The notes under the pieces: model-generated
Seen by the model: only the letters and a program-made list of their open reading frames with translations
The model's database searches: none
What the model was told of the DNA's origin: nothing
NCBI GenBank assembly: GCA_016745215.1
Contig: CP050890.1
Span: 5,146,001 to 5,210,000 of the forward strand
DNA from: Thiohalocapsa sp. PB-PSB1
Lineage (GTDB): Bacteria > Pseudomonadota > Gammaproteobacteria > Chromatiales > Chromatiaceae
Direction of reading: 5' to 3'
Length of the DNA stretch: 64,000 bases
Position numbers and translations under genes: made by a program
Shown here: piece by piece, positions 33,018-47,211 of the stretch
Layout: each line of letters opens with the position of its first letter
Position numbering within the stretch: the stretch's first letter is position 1

Positions 33018-35114
33018 TTATTGTTTCTTGGCGACGGCCTCGGCGATGCTCGCCGGAACCTCGTTATACTTTGCGAATTCCATGCTGTAGGTAGCACGAC
33101 CCTGAGTTGCGGAACGCAGATCGGTCGCATAGCCGAACATCGACGCAAGCGGTACCTCGGCTCGGATGATCTTACCGGAAGGAGCGTCTTCCATGCCTTG
33201 GATCATGCCGCGACGACTGTTCAGATCACCCATGACATCCCCCATATTCTCTTCCGGAGTGACAACTTCTACCTTCATGATCGGCTCGAGTAGAACTGGC
33301 TTGCCTTTTCCAGCCCCTTCCTTAAGCCCCATCGACCCCGCAATTTTGAATGCCATTTCACTTGAATCGACCTCATGGTACGAGCCGTCATAAAGCGTCA
33401 CTTTGATGTCAACCATCGGGAAGCCCGCCATGATTCCATTACTCATGGCTTCCTGTATACCCTTGTCGACAGCGGGGATATATTCTTTAGGTACAGCACC
33501 ACCGACGATTGCGTTGACGAATTCATAACCGGCTCCAGCCTCCTGCGGTTCAATTCGTAAATAGACATGTCCATATTGCCCACGACCACCCGACTGACGG
33601 GCGAATTTTGTCTCTTGTTCAACCGGCTTGCGGATGGTTTCCCGGTAACTGACCTGTGGCGCACCCACATTGGCTTCGACACTGAATTCGCGCTTCATTC
33701 GGTCGACAATGATTTCAAGATGTAACTCGCCCATACCAGAGATAATTGTCTGACCCGATTCCTCATCCGTGCGAACTCGAAATGATGGATCTTCCTGCGC
33801 AAGCTTCGATAGGGCGACACCCATCTTTTCCTGGTCGCTTTTTGTCTTCGGCTCAACGGCGACCGAAATGACCGGCTCGGGGAACTCCATCCGCTCCAAG
33901 GTAATGCGCTTGTCCACAGCGCACAGCGTATCTCCTGTGGTCACATCTTTAAGACCTACGGCGGCCGCGATGTCTCCAGCACGGACTTCCTTAATTTCTT
34001 TGCGATCGTTAGAGTGCATTTGCAAAATACGACCCACTCGCTCCTTCTTACCTTTAACCGGATTGAGCACCGTGTCGCCAGAGTGCAGCACCCCTGAGTA
34101 GACCCGAAAGAATGTTAGCGTACCAACATAGGGATCGGTCGCAATCTTAAATGCAAGAGCGGCAAAGGGCGCATCATCTTCCGGCGGGCGCGTTTCGATC
34201 GTCTCCGCGCCGTCATCAATTACTCCTTGAATGGCCTGCACATCCGGCGGAGCCGGCATATATTCCACCACCGCATCCAGCATCGCCTGTACACCCTTAT
34301 TCTTAAAGGCTGAACCACAGAGCATTGGAACGATCTCGCTGCGTAATGTACGCAGACGCAATCCTTTCTTGATGTCATCATTTGACAATTCGCCACCCTC
34401 GAGGTACTGCTCCATTAGCTCTTCAGTAGCATCAGCCGCGGCTTCGACCATTTTTTCGCGCCATTCGGTACAGAGACTGAGCATATCATCGGGTATGTCA
34501 CGCGCCTCGTAGGTCATGCCTTTAGAAGCCTCATCCCAATAAATCGCTTTCATACGAATGAGGTCAACGACACCGACAAAGTTTTCCTCAGCACCGATCG
34601 GCAGCTGAATGGGTATCGCATCGCCACCAAGCCGATCTCTGACTTGCTCTACAACACGCAGGAAGTTTGCACCCATGCGGTCCATCTTATTAACGAATGC
34701 TAATCGCGGAACACCATACTTGTCCGCCTGACGCCAGACCGTTTCGGACTGGGGCTCGACGCCTCCGACCGCACAGAACACCGCGCAGGCACCGTCCAGC
34801 ACGCGCAGAGAGCGCTCGACTTCAATGGTAAAGTCAACATGCCCGGGAGTATCGATGATGTTAATTCGATGTTCCGGGAACTGTTTATCCATGCCTTGCC
34901 AGAAGCAGGTGGTCGCAGCAGAGGTGATGGTGATCCCACGCTCCTGCTCCTGTTCCATCCAATCCATCGTCGCAGCGCCGTCGTGCACCTCACCGATCTT
35001 ATGAGATAGGCCAGTGTAGAATAGGATGCGCTCGGTGGTGGTGGTTTTACCCGCATCAATATGAGCCATGATGCCGAGATTCCGATACCGATCGATTGGT
35101 GTACTACGTGACAC
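33018..35114 (-). CDS. fusA: Elongation factor G
   Basis: A 698-residue translocation GTPase with AHIDAGKTTTTERIL (about 17-31), DTPGHVDF (about 88-95) and NKMDR. The five-domain layout is complete through the C-terminal GYATDLRSATQGRATYSMEF. It lies between rpsG (125 bp) and tuf (40 bp). Confidence 0.98.
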   Translation of the reverse strand: MSRSTPIDRYRNLGIMAHIDAGKTTTTERILFYTGLSHKIGEVHDGAATMDWMEQEQERGITITSAATTCFWQGMDKQFPEHRINIIDTPGHVDFTIEVERSLRVLDGACAVFCAVGGVEPQSETVWRQADKYGVPRLAFVNKMDRMGANFLRVVEQVRDRLGGDAIPIQLPIGAEENFVGVVDLIRMKAIYWDEASKGMTYEARDIPDDMLSLCTEWREKMVEAAADATEELMEQYLEGGELSNDDIKKGLRLRTLRSEIVPMLCGSAFKNKGVQAMLDAVVEYMPAPPDVQAIQGVIDDGAETIETRPPEDDAPFAALAFKIATDPYVGTLTFFRVYSGVLHSGDTVLNPVKGKKERVGRILQMHSNDRKEIKEVRAGDIAAAVGLKDVTTGDTLCAVDKRITLERMEFPEPVISVAVEPKTKSDQEKMGVALSKLAQEDPSFRVRTDEESGQTIISGMGELHLEIIVDRMKREFSVEANVGAPQVSYRETIRKPVEQETKFARQSGGRGQYGHVYLRIEPQEAGAGYEFVNAIVGGAVPKEYIPAVDKGIQEAMSNGIMAGFPMVDIKVTLYDGSYHEVDSSEMAFKIAGSMGLKEGAGKGKPVLLEPIMKVEVVTPEENMGDVMGDLNSRRGMIQGMEDAPSGKIIRAEVPLASMFGYATDLRSATQGRATYSMEFAKYNEVPASIAEAVAKKQ

Positions 35115-35239
35115 GACTGTATCCGCCTATGTTAGCGATGAGCTTCAGTTCAGTTGCGACTTGTTCGAATTCCGTGGGGATTTCGATTACATGGAGGTTT
35201 GAATCCATGGGAGTGGCCGAGCTTCAATGGTTCTACTTC

Positions 35240-35710
35240 CTACCAGCGATAGTGCGAGAACGCCTTATTTGCATCCGCCATTCGGTGTGTATCTTCCTTC
35301 TTCTTCACCGCCGAACCACGCGCATCGCCGGCATCCATGAACTCCCCAGCCAAGCGGAGCGCCATTGATTTCTCAGAGCGCTTTCGTGCCGCATCAATCA
35401 ACCAGCGCATTGCCAGGGTGTTGCGGCGAGACGGACGCACCTCAATCGGAACTTGGTAGGTCGCCCCACCGACGCGTCGGGACTTAACTTCAACCACTGG
35501 ACGAACGTTTTCCATTGCTTGTTCCAACCACTCGACAGGATCAGTATTTTTCTTGTCCGCAACCTGATCAAGTGCTCCATACATGATTCGCTCGGCAACC
35601 GATTTTTTACCGTCTTCCATCAGCATATTAATGAACTTGGCGAGCAGTTCGCTTCCGTGCTTCGGATCCGGCAGGATCTGGCGACGGGCGACAATGCGTC
35701 TTCTTGGCAT
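35240..35710 (-). CDS. rpsG: 30S ribosomal protein S7
   Basis: A 156-residue primary 16S rRNA binder with MPRRRIVARRQILPDPKHGS and VGGATYQVPIEVRPSRRNTL. In E. coli S7 controls str-operon translation from the rpsL-rpsG spacer; the spacer here is 72 bp. Confidence 0.97.
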   Translation of the reverse strand: MPRRRIVARRQILPDPKHGSELLAKFINMLMEDGKKSVAERIMYGALDQVADKKNTDPVEWLEQAMENVRPVVEVKSRRVGGATYQVPIEVRPSRRNTLAMRWLIDAARKRSEKSMALRLAGEFMDAGDARGSAVKKKEDTHRMADANKAFSHYRW

Positions 35711-35782
35711 GTTCTGAAGCTCCGGGTTCCTGAATGAGGCAATACGTTAGATTATTACGATAGACCGAAACATACGATGATT

Positions 35783-36157
35783 TCAGCTCTTCGGGCGCTT
35801 TGCACCATACTTGGACCGACCCTGTCGCCGCTTTTCAACTCCTGAGGTATCTAACGTGCCGCGAACGGTATGATAGCGTACCCCGGGCAAATCTTTGACA
35901 CGCCCACCTCGAATCAGCACAACTGAGTGCTCTTGAAGATTATGGCCTTCACCGCCGATATAGGATGCAACCTCGAAGCCATTGGTCAGGCGCACCCGAG
36001 CAACCTTGCGCAGCGCAGAATTCGGCTTCTTTGGCGTGGTCGTATAAACTCGCGTACAAACACCACGCTTTTGCGGGCAGCTCTCGAGTGCCGGCACGTT
36101 GCTCTTGGCAATTTTGCGCTTACGCGGATTACGGACCAACTGATTGATTGTCGCCAT
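35783..36157 (-). CDS. rpsL: 30S ribosomal protein S12
   Basis: A 124-residue decoding-centre protein from the ATG at 36157 (MATINQLVRNPRKRK). TPKKPNSALRK and GRVKDLPGVRYH carry the two Lys positions linked to streptomycin response; both are wild type. The Asp in KDLPGVRY is the RimO target (rimO is at 10237). It heads the str operon, 157 bp after a hairpin and about 205 bp after a strong promoter. Confidence 0.97.
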   Translation of the reverse strand: MATINQLVRNPRKRKIAKSNVPALESCPQKRGVCTRVYTTTPKKPNSALRKVARVRLTNGFEVASYIGGEGHNLQEHSVVLIRGGRVKDLPGVRYHTVRGTLDTSGVEKRRQGRSKYGAKRPKS

Positions 36158-36296
36158 GACAAACTCCACCAATGCGCATTGCGCAATTCAACACCTAAAA
36201 CGAACGAAAGATAATACTGAATCAGCCCACAGCATCTCTGACCAGACCAGCCAGTAGTGCAGGCGCAGGATTCGATGTAGGTAAGCGGCTAATGTG

Positions 36297-36324
36297 AAGG
36301 CCGACGCCTTACGGCATCGGCCTT
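36297..36324 (-). terminator. Strong hairpin in the rpsL leader
   Basis: On the minus strand the sequence AAGGCCGATGCC-GTAA-GGCGTCGGCCTT forms a 12-bp stem with one mismatch. No T run follows. It lies downstream of the rpsL promoter and 140 bp before rpsL. It may terminate rpoBC readthrough, act as an attenuator, or be a leader structure. Confidence 0.5.
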
Positions 36325-36369
36325 GGAAATCAGCGAGCCGACAAGAGTAACCGGCGAGCTAAGACGAGA

Positions 36370-36398
36370 AGTATATTTGTGCTTAACCGCCCTGTCAA
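36370..36398 (-). promoter_or_regulatory. Sigma70 promoter of the str operon
   Basis: On the minus strand TTGACA (36398-36393) is separated by exactly 17 bp from TATACT (36375-36370): a consensus -35, a 5/6 -10 and optimal spacing. It lies in the 328-bp rpoC-rpsL gap and would start transcription near 36363. Confidence 0.8.
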
Positions 36399-36485
36399 CA
36401 ACTCGTACTATGTAAGCTGGCGTTCCAACGTCCCTAACGCGGATTTCGTACGATAGATCCCGGATCGACTGAGTAGACTCGTACC

Positions 36486-40709
<4,224 letters not shown>

Positions 40710-40852
40710 GATCTTACCTCCTTAGGGAGAAAGAGCCGAAGGCCGGGAGCCGAAGGCCAAAAAGCGAGTGTTCGAGACGCGGGAATGAAAGCCGGTAGGA
40801 ATTGCATATCTATATTATCCTAGACTTCCAGGCTTGAAGCCCTGTCTGTTCT

Positions 40853-43800
40853 TCAATCTTGCTCCAGCTCGACATTGATACCGAGCGATCGGATTTCTTT
40901 GACCAAGACATTAAAGGACTCCGGCATACCAGCCTCCATACGATGGTCACCGTCGACAATATTCTTATACATTTTTGTACGCCCGTTCACGTCGTCGGAC
41001 TTGACAGTGAGCATCTCCTGTAGGGTGTAAGCAGCGCCGTAGGCTTCCAGAGCCCAAACCTCCATCTCGCCGAAACGCTGTCCACCAAACTGGGCCTTAC
41101 CACCAAGCGGCTGCTGGGTGACCAGACTGTATGGTCCGGTGGAGCGTGCGTGCATTTTGTCGTCGACTAGATGATTCAGTTTCAGCATGTACATGTAGCC
41201 CACCGTTACCGGGCGCTCGAAGGGATCTCCAGTGCGCCCATCATAGAGCATCGTCTGTCCTGTTTCTGAAAGCCCCGCGATGCGCAGCATTTGACGGATC
41301 TCATCCTCGCTGGCACCGTCGAACACTGGCGTTGCCAGCGGTACGCCCCCACGCAGGTTAGCTGCAAGTTCCAGAATCTCTTGGTCGTTAAAGTCGTCAA
41401 GCTGCTCGAGTTTGCCGCTGCTGTTGTAGACCTCGTTCAAGAAGGAGCGCAGTTCGTTTACGCTGGAGTGCGCACGAAGAGCGGCGTCGATCCGATCGCC
41501 GAGTCCCTTGGCAGCCCACCCTAGGTGCGTCTCCAGCACCTGACCGACATTCATACGGGACGGAACACCGAGAGGATTCAGCACGATATCCACAGGCTCC
41601 CCATCAGCGCTGAATGGCATGTCTTCAACCGGAATGACGCGCGAAATAACACCTTTGTTGCCGTGGCGGCCCGCCATCTTATCGCCGGGTTGAACGCGGC
41701 GCTTGACTGCCACGTAGGTCTTTACCATCTTGAGTACACCAGGGGCCAGCTCGTCTCCCTGGGTAATCTTGCGCTTTTTCATCTCAAAACGATCGCGGAA
41801 TTCCTCGCGCTGCTGCTTGATTTGGTTGGCCACAGCCTCGAGCTGGGCGGCGGCCTCTTCGCTTCGCAAACGAATTTCCAGCCATTTATCTCGACCAAAC
41901 TTGTCAGCAACTTCGCTTAGATAGATCTGTGTAATCGTGGTACCTGCTCTAAGACCATCAGGCCCGCCGTCGGCAACCTTATCGAGCAGCATTTTTTCCA
42001 TACGCTGAAAGGTATCGTTCTCCACAATACGTTGCTGATCCGCCAAATCCTTGCGTACACGCTCTAATTCCAGCTCCTCTATACGCAATGCCCGTTTATC
42101 TTTATCAACCCCATCTCGCGTAAACACCTGGACATCGACCACAGTGCCTGCCATACCCGATGGTAGGCGCAACGAGGTATCCTTCACATCCGACGCCTTC
42201 TCGCCAAAGATCGCACGCAGCAGTTTTTCTTCCGGTGTCAGCTGCGTCTCACCTTTGGGCGTGACTTTTCCGACCAGAATGTCCCCGTCACGCACTTCGG
42301 CACCGATGTAAACGATGCCAGACTCATCCAGTTTAGCTAGGGCTGCCTCGCCAACGTTAGGAATATCGCCACTGATCTCCTCGGGGCCAAGTTTGGTGTC
42401 ACGCGCCAGGCAAGTGAGTTCCTCGATGTGGATGCTGGTGAACCTATCTTCCTGGACCACGCGCTCGGAGACTAGGATCGAATCCTCGAAGTTGTAGCCG
42501 TTCCAGGGCATGAAGGCGACACGTAGATTCTGACCCAAGGCCAGCTCCCCCATGTCGGTGGATGGTCCGTCTGCTAACACGTCGTTGCGCGCGATGGCAT
42601 CGCCAGGACGGACCAGAGGCCGTTGGTTGATACAGGTGTTCTGATTGGAGCGCGTATATTTGGTCAGATTATAGATATCAACACCTGGCTCCCCAGCCTC
42701 GGTCTCATTGTCGTTAACACGCACGACGATGCGCGCGGCATCCACCGAATCAACGATACCGCCACGCCGAGCCCAAACAACAACCCCGGAATCTTTTGCA
42801 ACCACCCGCTCCATACCGGTACCAACCAAGGGCTTCTCCGCGCGCAGCGTTGGCACCGCCTGACGCTGCATATTTGACCCCATTAAAGCTCGGTTGGCGT
42901 CATCATGCTCGAGAAATGGGATCAGTGACGCGGCCACCGAAACGATCTGGCGCGGAGATACATCCATGTACTGAACTTCTTCAGGCGCCTTCATTGTGAA
43001 TTCATTCATATGCCGGCATGACACTAACGCGTCGCTCAGACGACCTTGTTCGTCCAGCGTCGCGTTAGCTTGGGCGATGACAAAACTGCCCTCTTCAATA
43101 GCCGATAGGTGATCGATATCTGACGTCACCTGTCCATCGACCACCCGGCGGTAGGGTGTCTCGAGGAAGCCATACTTGTTCGTGCGTGCGTATACGGCCA
43201 GCGAATTAATCAGCCCGATGTTCGGACCTTCCGGCGTCTCAATCGGGCAGACACGGCCATAATGAGTCGGATGTACATCACGCACCTCGAAACCTGCACG
43301 CTCGCGGGCAAGACCACCCGGACCCAAGGCAGAGACGCGACGCTTATGCGTTACTTCAGATAGCGGATTATTCTGGTCCATGAACTGCGACAGCTGACTG
43401 GAGCCGAAAAATTCTTTGATCGCAGCAGACACAGGCTTCGCGTTGATCAGTTCTTGGGGCATCAGGTTTTCAGACTCAGCCAGGGACAACCGCTCCTTGA
43501 CAGCGCGCTCAACGCGGACCAGCCCGACCCGGAACTGATTTTCCGCCATCTCGCCAACACAACGAATGCGGCGATTTCCGAGGTGGTCGATATCGTCGAC
43601 CGTTCCGCGACCGTTGCGAAGCTCGATCAATACCCTTAGCGCATCAATGATATCGGAGGTCTCTCCATACTCTGCGCACAAGTTTTTCGCGAACGCGTCA
43701 TTGCGCGCACTGAAATAGCGAGCGTCAAATAAGATACCTGGCCCCTCGGTCGACTCGCGGGCAAGGCGTCGATTAAATTTCATACGGCCAACTGCCGATA

Positions 43801-45004
43801 GATCGTAGCGATCTGGGGTGAAAAACAGGTTATGAAACAGATTTTGCGCTGCATCTTTCGTGGGCGGTTCACCCGGCCGCATCATTCGATAGATCTCGAC
43901 CTGCGCCTCGAGTTCATTGGTCGTATGGTCGATCCTCAGCGTCTCGGAGAGGTAGGGGCCATGATCGAGGTCGTTGACGAAGAGTGTCTGTACGTTTGCG
44001 ACCTGTTTCTCGCGCAACAACGCCAATAGCTCTTCGGTAATCTCACTGTTTGCCTCAGCGATGATCTCCCCAGTGTCTTCGTCGACCTGAGTATGCGCCA
44101 ACGTGCGTCCGATCAAGAATTCATCCGGCACCTGCAGTTGCTCCACCCCCGCCTTCTGTAGATCGCGGATGTGACGCGCGGTAACTCGACGGCCTGCCTC
44201 AACCAAGACCTCGTCACCAATCTTGACTTCAAAGTTGACGGTCTCTCCACGCAGTCGTTCCGGCACCAGATCCAAGGCCAAAGTTTCGCCGAGATCGAAC
44301 GTATCAGTTTCAAAAAAGCGAGCAAGAATTTCGTCCGCACTGTAACCAAGTGCCCGCAGCAGAATGGTTGCGGGCAGTTTGCGACGCCGGTCGATACGCA
44401 CGTAAACGTTATCCTTGGGATCGAATTCAAAGTCCAACCAGGAACCACGGTATGGAATTACGCGCGCAGAGAACAGTAGTTTACCGGACGAATGGGTCTT
44501 ACCCTTATCATGATCGAAAAAAACCCCGGGAGAGCGATGTAATTGCGATACGATCACTCGCTCGGTACCGTTAATGATAAAAGTACCGGTCTCTGTCATC
44601 AGCGGCAGATCCCCCATGTAGACCTCCTGCTCCTTTACGTCCTTTATCACCTTGCTGCCCGCTGGAGCATCCTTATCGTAAATCACTAATCGCAACAGGA
44701 CGCGCAGCGGTGCCGCATAGGTAGCCCCCCGCAGATGGCATTCGCGCACGTCGAAGGCCGGCTCTCCAAGTCGGTAACTAACGTATTCAAGAACTGCGTT
44801 ACCGGAGTAACTTTCGATCGGCAAGACCGATTTGAAAGCGGCATGCAGGCCGACATCCTCGCGATTTTTCGGTTTACTGTCGGCTTGCAGGAATCCTCTG
44901 TAAGAATCAATCTGCGTGGCCAACAGGAATGGAACGTCAAGAATGCCAGGGCGCTTACCGAAGTTCTTGCGAATCCGCATCTTTTCTGTGTACGAATAGG
45001 CCAT
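40853..45004 (-). CDS. rpoB: RNA polymerase beta subunit
   Basis: A 1383-residue subunit, about 40 longer than in E. coli. The rifampicin pocket reads SSQLSQFMDQNNPLSEVTHK then RRVSALGPGGL, fully wild type. The DNA/RNA-contact PTHYGRVCPIETPEGPNIGL and the C-terminal GGKAQFGGQRFGEMEVWALE are present. It lies 172 bp after rplL. Confidence 0.98.
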   Translation of the reverse strand: MAYSYTEKMRIRKNFGKRPGILDVPFLLATQIDSYRGFLQADSKPKNREDVGLHAAFKSVLPIESYSGNAVLEYVSYRLGEPAFDVRECHLRGATYAAPLRVLLRLVIYDKDAPAGSKVIKDVKEQEVYMGDLPLMTETGTFIINGTERVIVSQLHRSPGVFFDHDKGKTHSSGKLLFSARVIPYRGSWLDFEFDPKDNVYVRIDRRRKLPATILLRALGYSADEILARFFETDTFDLGETLALDLVPERLRGETVNFEVKIGDEVLVEAGRRVTARHIRDLQKAGVEQLQVPDEFLIGRTLAHTQVDEDTGEIIAEANSEITEELLALLREKQVANVQTLFVNDLDHGPYLSETLRIDHTTNELEAQVEIYRMMRPGEPPTKDAAQNLFHNLFFTPDRYDLSAVGRMKFNRRLARESTEGPGILFDARYFSARNDAFAKNLCAEYGETSDIIDALRVLIELRNGRGTVDDIDHLGNRRIRCVGEMAENQFRVGLVRVERAVKERLSLAESENLMPQELINAKPVSAAIKEFFGSSQLSQFMDQNNPLSEVTHKRRVSALGPGGLARERAGFEVRDVHPTHYGRVCPIETPEGPNIGLINSLAVYARTNKYGFLETPYRRVVDGQVTSDIDHLSAIEEGSFVIAQANATLDEQGRLSDALVSCRHMNEFTMKAPEEVQYMDVSPRQIVSVAASLIPFLEHDDANRALMGSNMQRQAVPTLRAEKPLVGTGMERVVAKDSGVVVWARRGGIVDSVDAARIVVRVNDNETEAGEPGVDIYNLTKYTRSNQNTCINQRPLVRPGDAIARNDVLADGPSTDMGELALGQNLRVAFMPWNGYNFEDSILVSERVVQEDRFTSIHIEELTCLARDTKLGPEEISGDIPNVGEAALAKLDESGIVYIGAEVRDGDILVGKVTPKGETQLTPEEKLLRAIFGEKASDVKDTSLRLPSGMAGTVVDVQVFTRDGVDKDKRALRIEELELERVRKDLADQQRIVENDTFQRMEKMLLDKVADGGPDGLRAGTTITQIYLSEVADKFGRDKWLEIRLRSEEAAAQLEAVANQIKQQREEFRDRFEMKKRKITQGDELAPGVLKMVKTYVAVKRRVQPGDKMAGRHGNKGVISRVIPVEDMPFSADGEPVDIVLNPLGVPSRMNVGQVLETHLGWAAKGLGDRIDAALRAHSSVNELRSFLNEVYNSSGKLEQLDDFNDQEILELAANLRGGVPLATPVFDGASEDEIRQMLRIAGLSETGQTMLYDGRTGDPFERPVTVGYMYMLKLNHLVDDKMHARSTGPYSLVTQQPLGGKAQFGGQRFGEMEVWALEAYGAAYTLQEMLTVKSDDVNGRTKMYKNIVDGDHRMEAGMPESFNVLVKEIRSLGINVELEQD

Positions 45005-45176
45005 GCTGCCTCTCCTCCTCGTTAATCTGCGGCCAAGTCAAGGACCTAGAAGCCGGCGCTGATCAGGATTCCCGGCAATCATGCCGATGCGCCATGTCAT
45101 GAAAACGGAAAAGGCCAGCGACTCTAAGCCGCCAGCCTGCACAGCGCTTGAAACCTGCGCTTAAGCAACGATAGCG

Positions 45177-45557
45177 TTACTTGATTTCGACACTCGCCCC
45201 CGCCTCTTCCAAAGCCTTCTTCGCGGCTTCTGCATCGTCCTTGGATACACCTTCTTTGAGGGTGTTTGGTGCACCCTCGACGGCATCCTTGGCTTCCTTC
45301 AGACCCAACCCCGTCAATGCACGGACAGCTTTGATCACGGAAACTTTGTTGCTGCCGAAAGATGTGAGCACCACGTCAAATTCGGTCTGCTCTTCTGCAG
45401 CAGCAGCATCGTCACCGACAGCGGCCGCTGGAGCCGCGGCAACCGCCGCTGCCGCGGTAACACCGAATTTTTCCTCCATCGCACTGATGAGGTCCACAAC
45501 CTCCATGACAGTCATGTTAGCGATGGCATCCAAGATCTCTTCTTTGGAAACAGCCAT
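45177..45557 (-). CDS. rplL: 50S ribosomal protein L7/L12
   Basis: A 126-residue stalk protein with an N-terminal dimerisation helix pair, an Ala-rich hinge (about 35-55) and the C-terminal factor-binding domain with SVIKAVRALTGLGLKEAKDA. It follows rplJ by 77 bp. Confidence 0.97.
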   Translation of the reverse strand: MAVSKEEILDAIANMTVMEVVDLISAMEEKFGVTAAAAVAAAPAAAVGDDAAAAEEQTEFDVVLTSFGSNKVSVIKAVRALTGLGLKEAKDAVEGAPNTLKEGVSKDDAEAAKKALEEAGASVEIK

Positions 45558-45634
45558 GAATTTCTCCTACTGCAAAATTTGATAAATGAGTCGCTTGGCA
45601 TGGTAGGCCAGATTGCCACATCAACAATCGCCCC

Positions 45635-46162
45635 CTAAGCGGCCTCTTTTGCGTCCCGAACGGCAGCTAGAGTACGTACCAGCTTACTAGGCAACTCGTT
45701 CAGGGTCGTTGTCAATTGCTGTACCGGTGCTTTCATCACGGACATGAGCATGCTCACCGCCTCGTCGTAGGTCGGCATCTTGGCAACCTTAGCGAGTTCC
45801 GAAGGTGGTAGCAGTTGCCCCGACAGTGCGATCATTCGCACTTGGAACTGATCATGTGTTTTTGCGAAAGTCTCCATGACGCGAGCGGCAGAACCCGGGT
45901 CTTCACGTCCGAACGCCAGCAGCAATGGACCGCTGAGTTCATCCGCCATACAAGCAAACTCAGTATCTGCCAAAGCCCGTTTGGCGAGCGTATTTTTGAT
46001 AACCCTGATGTAGACGCCAGCTTGGCGTGCTTGTACACGTAGATCGGTCATCTGGGCAACCGTCAGCCCGCGATATTCGGCACCAATAGCCGAGTAAGCA
46101 CTCTTCGCAACTTCCGCGATTTCGGCAACGATGTTTTCTTTTGCGGCAAATGTCAGCGCCAT
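45635..46162 (-). CDS. rplJ: 50S ribosomal protein L10
   Basis: A 175-residue stalk-base protein from the ATG at 46162 (MALTFAAKENIV), preceded by a perfect AGGAGG eight bases upstream. It contains EYRGLTVAQMTDLR and a C-terminal helix that holds L12 dimers. A GTG three codons earlier is part of the ribosome-binding-site region and is rejected. Confidence 0.96.
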   Translation of the reverse strand: MALTFAAKENIVAEIAEVAKSAYSAIGAEYRGLTVAQMTDLRVQARQAGVYIRVIKNTLAKRALADTEFACMADELSGPLLLAFGREDPGSAARVMETFAKTHDQFQVRMIALSGQLLPPSELAKVAKMPTYDEAVSMLMSVMKAPVQQLTTTLNELPSKLVRTLAAVRDAKEAA

Positions 46163-46270
46163 TATCGCCACCTCCTGATCACAGATTACAGATTATGGCA
46201 GAGCTACAGCCCCGCCATCCCAGCCATCCCTCGATTTCCAATAAAGAGGAGGGAGGCATTTGCACCTAGC

Positions 46271-46299
46271 GTCAGGAGCCGGCTGCAAACCGGCCTGAC
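46271..46299 (-). promoter_or_regulatory. Hairpin in the rplA-rplJ spacer (candidate L10 autoregulatory leader)
   Basis: On the minus strand GTCAGG-CCGG-TTTGCAG-CCGG-CTCCTGAC folds into a stem with a small internal bulge. It sits in a 353-bp spacer upstream of rplJ, the place where L10-L12 binds its own mRNA in E. coli. I see no convincing promoter in the spacer. The regulatory role is inferred from position. Confidence 0.35.
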
Positions 46300-46515
46300 T
46301 CAAGGGCACCATCTACGTAGGCATGGAATTAAGCCATGGTCCGATTTTCCCAAACCAGTGAAATGGCACCTACGGTCTTTGACGAACCTCGGCTATAGTT
46401 GGCCGATGCCCCAAAGTCGTCTGCACCGGCGACTGATGCGCAGCCCCGGGCTGTATTCGTTAAGATCAACAACTTTTCGGAATCTGATGAAACACCTAAG
46501 AGTAAGAGCTGGAGG

Positions 46516-47211
46516 CTAAATCGCGAGTGCGCCATGATCGATGGTCAGGCCTGGCCCCATAGTTGAGGAAACCGTAACCTTTTGCATATAAATACCCTTG
46601 GCCGCAGTTGGCTTGGCCTTGTTCAGATTCGCGAGCAAAACCTCCAGGTTTTCCCGCAGTTTCTCCGGCTCGAATTCAATTTTACCAAGCGCGCAGTGGA
46701 TGATACCTGCCTTATCAGTACGGTACCGCACTTGACCGGCTTTCGCATTCGTGACCGCCTCGGCAATATTAGGAGTTACCGTGCCCACTTTTGGATTGGG
46801 CATCAAGCCTCGTGGACCAAGTAGTTTGCCAAGTTGACCAACCACGCGCATGGCATCTGGAGATGCAATAACAACGTCGAAGCCTAAATTCCCTTGCTTC
46901 ATCTCTTCTGCGAGATCCTCCATGCCAATCCGGTCGGCACCAGCATCAGAAGCTGCGTCAGCATTAGCTCCCTGCGCAAAAACAGCAACACGAACCGCTT
47001 TTCCGATCCCATGCGGTAGAACTGCCGAGCCTCGAACGACCTGATCGGACTTGCGGGGATCTACACCGAGATTAACCGAAACATCGATATTCTCGATAAA
47101 TTTCACGCTCGACAGCTCTTTCAGCAGAATGAATGCCTCTTCGGCGCTGTATATCTTGCCAGGCTCAATGCGCTCGCGAATCATCTTTGCCCGCTTACTC
47201 AACCTGGCCAT
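46516..47211 (-). CDS. rplA: 50S ribosomal protein L1
   Basis: A 231-residue L1-stalk protein with VRGSAVLPHGIGKAVRVAVF and LGPRGLMPNPKVGTVT. Its ATG overlaps the rplK stop by one base (TAATG). In E. coli L1 represses rplKA translation. Confidence 0.97.
   Translation of the reverse strand: MARLSKRAKMIRERIEPGKIYSAEEAFILLKELSSVKFIENIDVSVNLGVDPRKSDQVVRGSAVLPHGIGKAVRVAVFAQGANADAASDAGADRIGMEDLAEEMKQGNLGFDVVIASPDAMRVVGQLGKLLGPRGLMPNPKVGTVTPNIAEAVTNAKAGQVRYRTDKAGIIHCALGKIEFEPEKLRENLEVLLANLNKAKPTAAKGIYMQKVTVSSTMGPGLTIDHGALAI

Noticed and set aside
43320..43420. Rifampicin-resistance change in rpoB
   Set aside because: The cluster I region reads as wild type at all the commonly mutated positions visible.
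46329..46535. 68-residue minus-strand ORF between rplA and rplJ
   Set aside because: It starts inside rplA, has no homology signal and lies where a regulatory leader is expected.
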